Shown here one piece after another: positions 61,262-64,000 of a DNA stretch of 64,000 nt. The notes beneath the pieces were generated by a model. The model saw only the letters and a list, made by a program, of their open reading frames with translations, was not told where the DNA came from and searched no databases. The translations under genes were made by a program, and so were the position numbers. The stretch is from positions 143,727-207,726 of the forward strand of contig VDFB02321265.1 in assembly GCA_007258455.2 (NCBI GenBank), in the 5' to 3' direction. The stretch is from Sequoia sempervirens. Lineage: Eukaryota > Streptophyta > Pinopsida > Cupressales > Cupressaceae. Every line of letters starts with the position of its first letter. Positions within the stretch are counted from its first letter, which is position 1.

Positions 61262-61957
61262 TGATGCAGGAGCATCCAGTGGTGTAAGGGCAATCTTGCA
61301 TCACCCAAAAATAGTTAAATTTCAAGTTTCTCAGTTTTTAGATGTTTTTACATTTTTGGATACCCTTTTCGTTATATTGAAATTCCCAATTTATGGTTTT
61401 TATTTTCTATTCCTGGGTTGAAAGATATTGCAGTTTTAGTTTCCTAGATTTGCACCTAAAAATCTTTCGAGTAGATTTGAGGCACTTAGAGTTCCCAAAA
61501 CTTTCCAAAATTGGTGTAGCAGATTTCAAGTTTGTTATTGACTTCGAGACCTTTCCAACGGTTCAAACGGTTCGCAAATCAGAGTCCCGGATCAAAAGTT
61601 ATGGCCCCGGAAAGTTGGCTCACTTTCTAGAAGATACAATTGCAAATGTTCTTTTGAAATTTGAACTTCAAGTTGTAATTTTTCGCGCCAAACCACCTAA
61701 ACTCAAATTTGAATGTTGTTTTGGCTCCAAACTAAAGAGGAGCTCTATTTATGGGCAGGTTTCTAATTTTTGGGTAATTTTTTGGGGACAAGCTCGCATA
61801 TTGCGAAAGGGTGATTCTGTAGTTTTCTGTAACTTGCATGTGTTGTAGAACTTGGGGATTTGAGATCCTCTGCATGTAAGAAGCTCCATTTTCTGAATAA
61901 TAAACTTATTCTCTTATTTGTGGGTTATTTTCTCAGTCTCGGGCTGCGCCCTTATCA
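61262..61957 (+). repeat. 5' LTR of the Ty3/gypsy element (696 bp)
   Basis: It begins TGATGCAGGAGCA and ends CGCCCTTATCA. An AATAAA polyadenylation signal lies near 61904 (GAATAATAAACTT). Apart from indels and substitutions it matches 25769-26240. The open frame of 151 codons inside it (61393-61848) has no recognised motif and is probably chance. Confidence 0.85.
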
Positions 61958-61959
61958 AG

Positions 61960-61970
61960 TGGTATCAGAG
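61960..61970 (+). other. Primer binding site of the gypsy element
   Basis: TGGTATCAGAG follows the LTR end by two bases. It is complementary to initiator tRNA-Met, then continues TGGG rather than the Copia CC. Confidence 0.8.
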
Positions 61971-62054
61971 TGGGTTTTCTTGAGCGTGTGGATAGATCGC
62001 CGATTGTGAGGCAGTTCGCACCAAGACCATAGTTGTGGGTCGAGGTCAAGAAAG

Positions 62055-63215
62055 ATGCCTCCAAGAGTGATGCCTGGTAGGAATGGTGGTGCCAAAGGTG
62101 GTCGAGGTGGAAGAAATGTTGGTGGAAGAGATGCACTGGCAGCCCTCCAAAGACAGATTGATGTGTTACAAGAGCAGTTGAGAAGAGGGTTAAACCCAAG
62201 GGAGGAAAGTGAGGATGAAAGAGAGGAAGAAGGTTCAAATGTAGAAGAGGAAGAAGAAGCAATTGATCAAGACCAAATGTGGCTAATAAGGGCCATTTTC
62301 AAAGATCGGGAAAAGACCAGTGCATAAGTCGATTATTAGATCTGAACCGGAAGGTGATCATTGGATCGTGAGCTAGAAATATTTTGAGTATGAAATAGAG
62401 GACCTAGATCGGGTTAAGTTTGCAAGAAATGAGCTGAGAAGGGCCGTACCCGTTATTTGGTGGAAAAGGTTCTAGTTGAAATAAATTGAAGAGAAAGGAA
62501 ATATCACCAATGGGATCGCATGGTAGAAGCGAAGAAAGCGATTCATACCGGTGGACTCTGAGAGTTAGATCGGAAGAAATTGCAAAGGGTTGAAGCAAGG
62601 AAACCTTGAATCATGAAGAATATACTAAATATTTTCACAAGATAATCATTAGAGCAGGCCACCTGAGAGGGCCAATAGGAAGTAGCCCGATATCTTTATG
62701 GGTTACGACCTAGTATTTAGGAGGAGTTAAGCCTAGTTAGAATGACCACCATTGAGGATGTGTATCAGTTTGCTCTAAAGGTGGAAGAAATTTGAACAAA
62801 AGATTGATGGAAAACAAAAAGCGAGAGGTCAAAGTGGAAGAGGCGGTGGAGACCTTGGGGAAACGGAAATGATGATGAAGAAAAGTCAGATGTGAGTACC
62901 GGTAAAAGCCAAGGAATGACAACTTCTACGCCCTTGGCCAGTCAACGTTGGTGATCAAAGAGGTAGAGGCGAGAGAGATGGACAAGGATTTGGAAGAGGT
63001 GGTTTCAAAGGAACATGTTTCTAGTGTGGTGAAGAAGGGCATCAAGCCTATGAATGTACACAACAACAAGGAAGGGCAGACAAAAGGCCAAAAGGTCATG
63101 GAAGGGTTGCGCATGCAGATGAGGAGGCCCAATCTAAACATTCAGATGATGCTAGAAAGGGAGAAGCCCTAGTGAAGTTAGGAGGCCACATTGTTGAGGA
63201 AAGGAACGAGCAGAG
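62055..63215 (+). pseudogene. Gypsy gag, broken
   Basis: It starts MPPRVMPGRNGGAKGGRGGR with a Gly/Arg-rich N-terminus and an acidic, coiled stretch ('LAALQRQIDVLQEQLRRG', then an E-rich tract) to a stop at about 62325. Later pieces are a capsid-like fragment with 'VYQFALKVEE' (near 62762) and a zinc knuckle near 63018-63060. The knuckle reads C-F-stop-C-G-E-E-G-H-Q-A-Y-E-C, with TAG in place of a sense codon. Confidence 0.8.
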
Positions 63216-64000
63216 GAAGAATCTGTTTTAGCACAATTGCAAGTGTGAAGGAAAATGTTGTGATGTCATTATTGATGGTGGGAACAAAAGATAATCTAGT
63301 GTTAGAGAGATGGTCACAAAGTTGAAGTGAAGAGGCACCGCATCCATGTCAGTTGCAGTTCTTGAAAGACCTGCAAAGTTTTGGTCAATGAGCAATGCCT
63401 AGTAAAGTTCAAGATTGGGAGCTACCATGATGAAGTGCTACTGTGATACTCATCCCATGGATGCATGTCACATGTTGTTGGGGCGAGTGGCGGTTTGATA
63501 GGCAAGCTATACTTGATGGCCATGCAAACACTTATTCCTTGACAAAGGATGGGGTTAGTCACAAGTTGAAACCCCTGAAGGAGACTGAAGAAAAGGTATG
63601 CAGTAGTGCTAGAATTTGTTATGTAGATGGAAGAAAAATTTTAGAAGGTATGAAGCATGAGCGTGTGTTATGCATTGATTCCTAGAGTGAGTAAGGATGA
63701 TAGTGAGAAGGTTCCAGAAGAAGTTTTTGGGATGTTGGATGAGTTTCAAGATATTGTTTCTAATAATATACCTGAGGGTTTACCACCAATAAGAAAGATC
63801 AGTCATCAGATTGACTTGATTCCTAGAGCCAGTTTTCCAAATAAGGTAGCTCATAGAATGACTCCAGAAGAAAATGGGGAGTTGAACAGACAAGACAGAG
63901 TTGTTGAAAGGGTTTAATCGGGAGAGTTTGGTCATGTGTAGTACCTGATCACTAGCACCAAGAAGGATGGGGAGTGGAGGATGCCTCTGATTCGAGAGCC
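63216..64000 (+). pseudogene. Gypsy protease and start of reverse transcriptase, broken
   Basis: A protease site 'CCDVIIDGG' lies near 63258-63285. The PR-RT linker then shows 'EWRFDRQAILDGHANTYSLT' (63491-63550). The RT N-terminus 'GLPPIRKISHQIDLIPRA' lies at 63777-63830, followed after a frame change by 'TKKDGEWRM' near 63957-63985. Frameshifts separate these pieces. The palm motif lies beyond the window end. Confidence 0.8.

Larger units (their letters stand above)
61262..64000 (+). mobile_element. Ty3/gypsy retrotransposon, 5' half, cut by the window end
   Basis: A 5' LTR (61262-61957), a TGGTATCAGAG primer site, gag, protease and the start of reverse transcriptase are arranged in plus orientation. 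The LTR family is the same as the fragment at 25769. Gag and pol contain multiple stops and shifts. The spacer and RT wording ('PMDACHMLLG' split by a shift, 'GLPPIRKISHQIDLIP') resembles chromovirus-type gypsy elements. Confidence 0.88.

Noticed and set aside
61393..61848. 151-codon open frame inside the gypsy LTR
   Set aside because: It lies wholly within the LTR, has no recognised domain, and its counterpart near 25957-26220 ends at a stop. Treated as chance.

Overview
The window reads as nuclear DNA of a large-genome seed plant, and I lean towards a gymnosperm. The evidence is dense nested LTR retrotransposons of Copia and Ty3/gypsy type, old and strongly decayed element remains between them, very low gene density, and a plant-specific AP2/ERF transcription factor. 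The species cannot be named from the sequence alone. There is no bacterial or phage signature. Only one convincing host gene is seen in 64 kb: an intact, intronless AP2/ERF (RAP2.4/DREB A-6-like) gene at 51567-52961 on the minus strand.

Layout, left to right. 1-345 is a pyrimidine-rich repeat. 1439-3721 is a decayed plus-strand gene with cysteine-rich, transposase-like motifs and a 60-bp in-frame repeat. 5406-6806 is a Copia-type 5' LTR followed by an initiator-tRNA primer site. Its non-coding interior (from 6807) is split by a Tork-like Copia element at 7637-23402 (minus strand). One LTR of that Copia element is in turn split by an 8.6-kb non-autonomous LTR element at 7794-16373, which carries a single intact 796-codon ORF and no pol. 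This gives three nested generations, with target-site duplications visible for both inner insertions.

21.8-48.1 kb holds two long duplications. 21843-25768 reappears at 29856-33781, apparently identical. 26353-29682 reappears at 44400-47729 with one difference noticed. With the 100-N gap at 26241-26340 and a Ty3/gypsy LTR starting exactly at 25769, the arithmetic fits a tandem duplication of about 17.9 kb whose first copy lacks about 10.0 kb at the gap. A false duplication in the assembly is the main alternative. 33.9-36.5 kb is a Ty3/gypsy pol relic. 37-44 kb holds short tandem arrays and a pentatricopeptide-repeat gene fragment.

48.1-64 kb holds AT-rich intergenic DNA, the AP2/ERF gene, a second gypsy protease relic (about 56.85-57.07 kb), a DUF4283-like relic (59.8-60.3 kb), and the 5' half of a Ty3/gypsy element (61262 to the window end). 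The LTR of that element is related to the fragment at 25769.

The genes do not form a pathway. The window is mainly a record of transposon insertion, duplication and methylation-like decay beside one regulatory gene.
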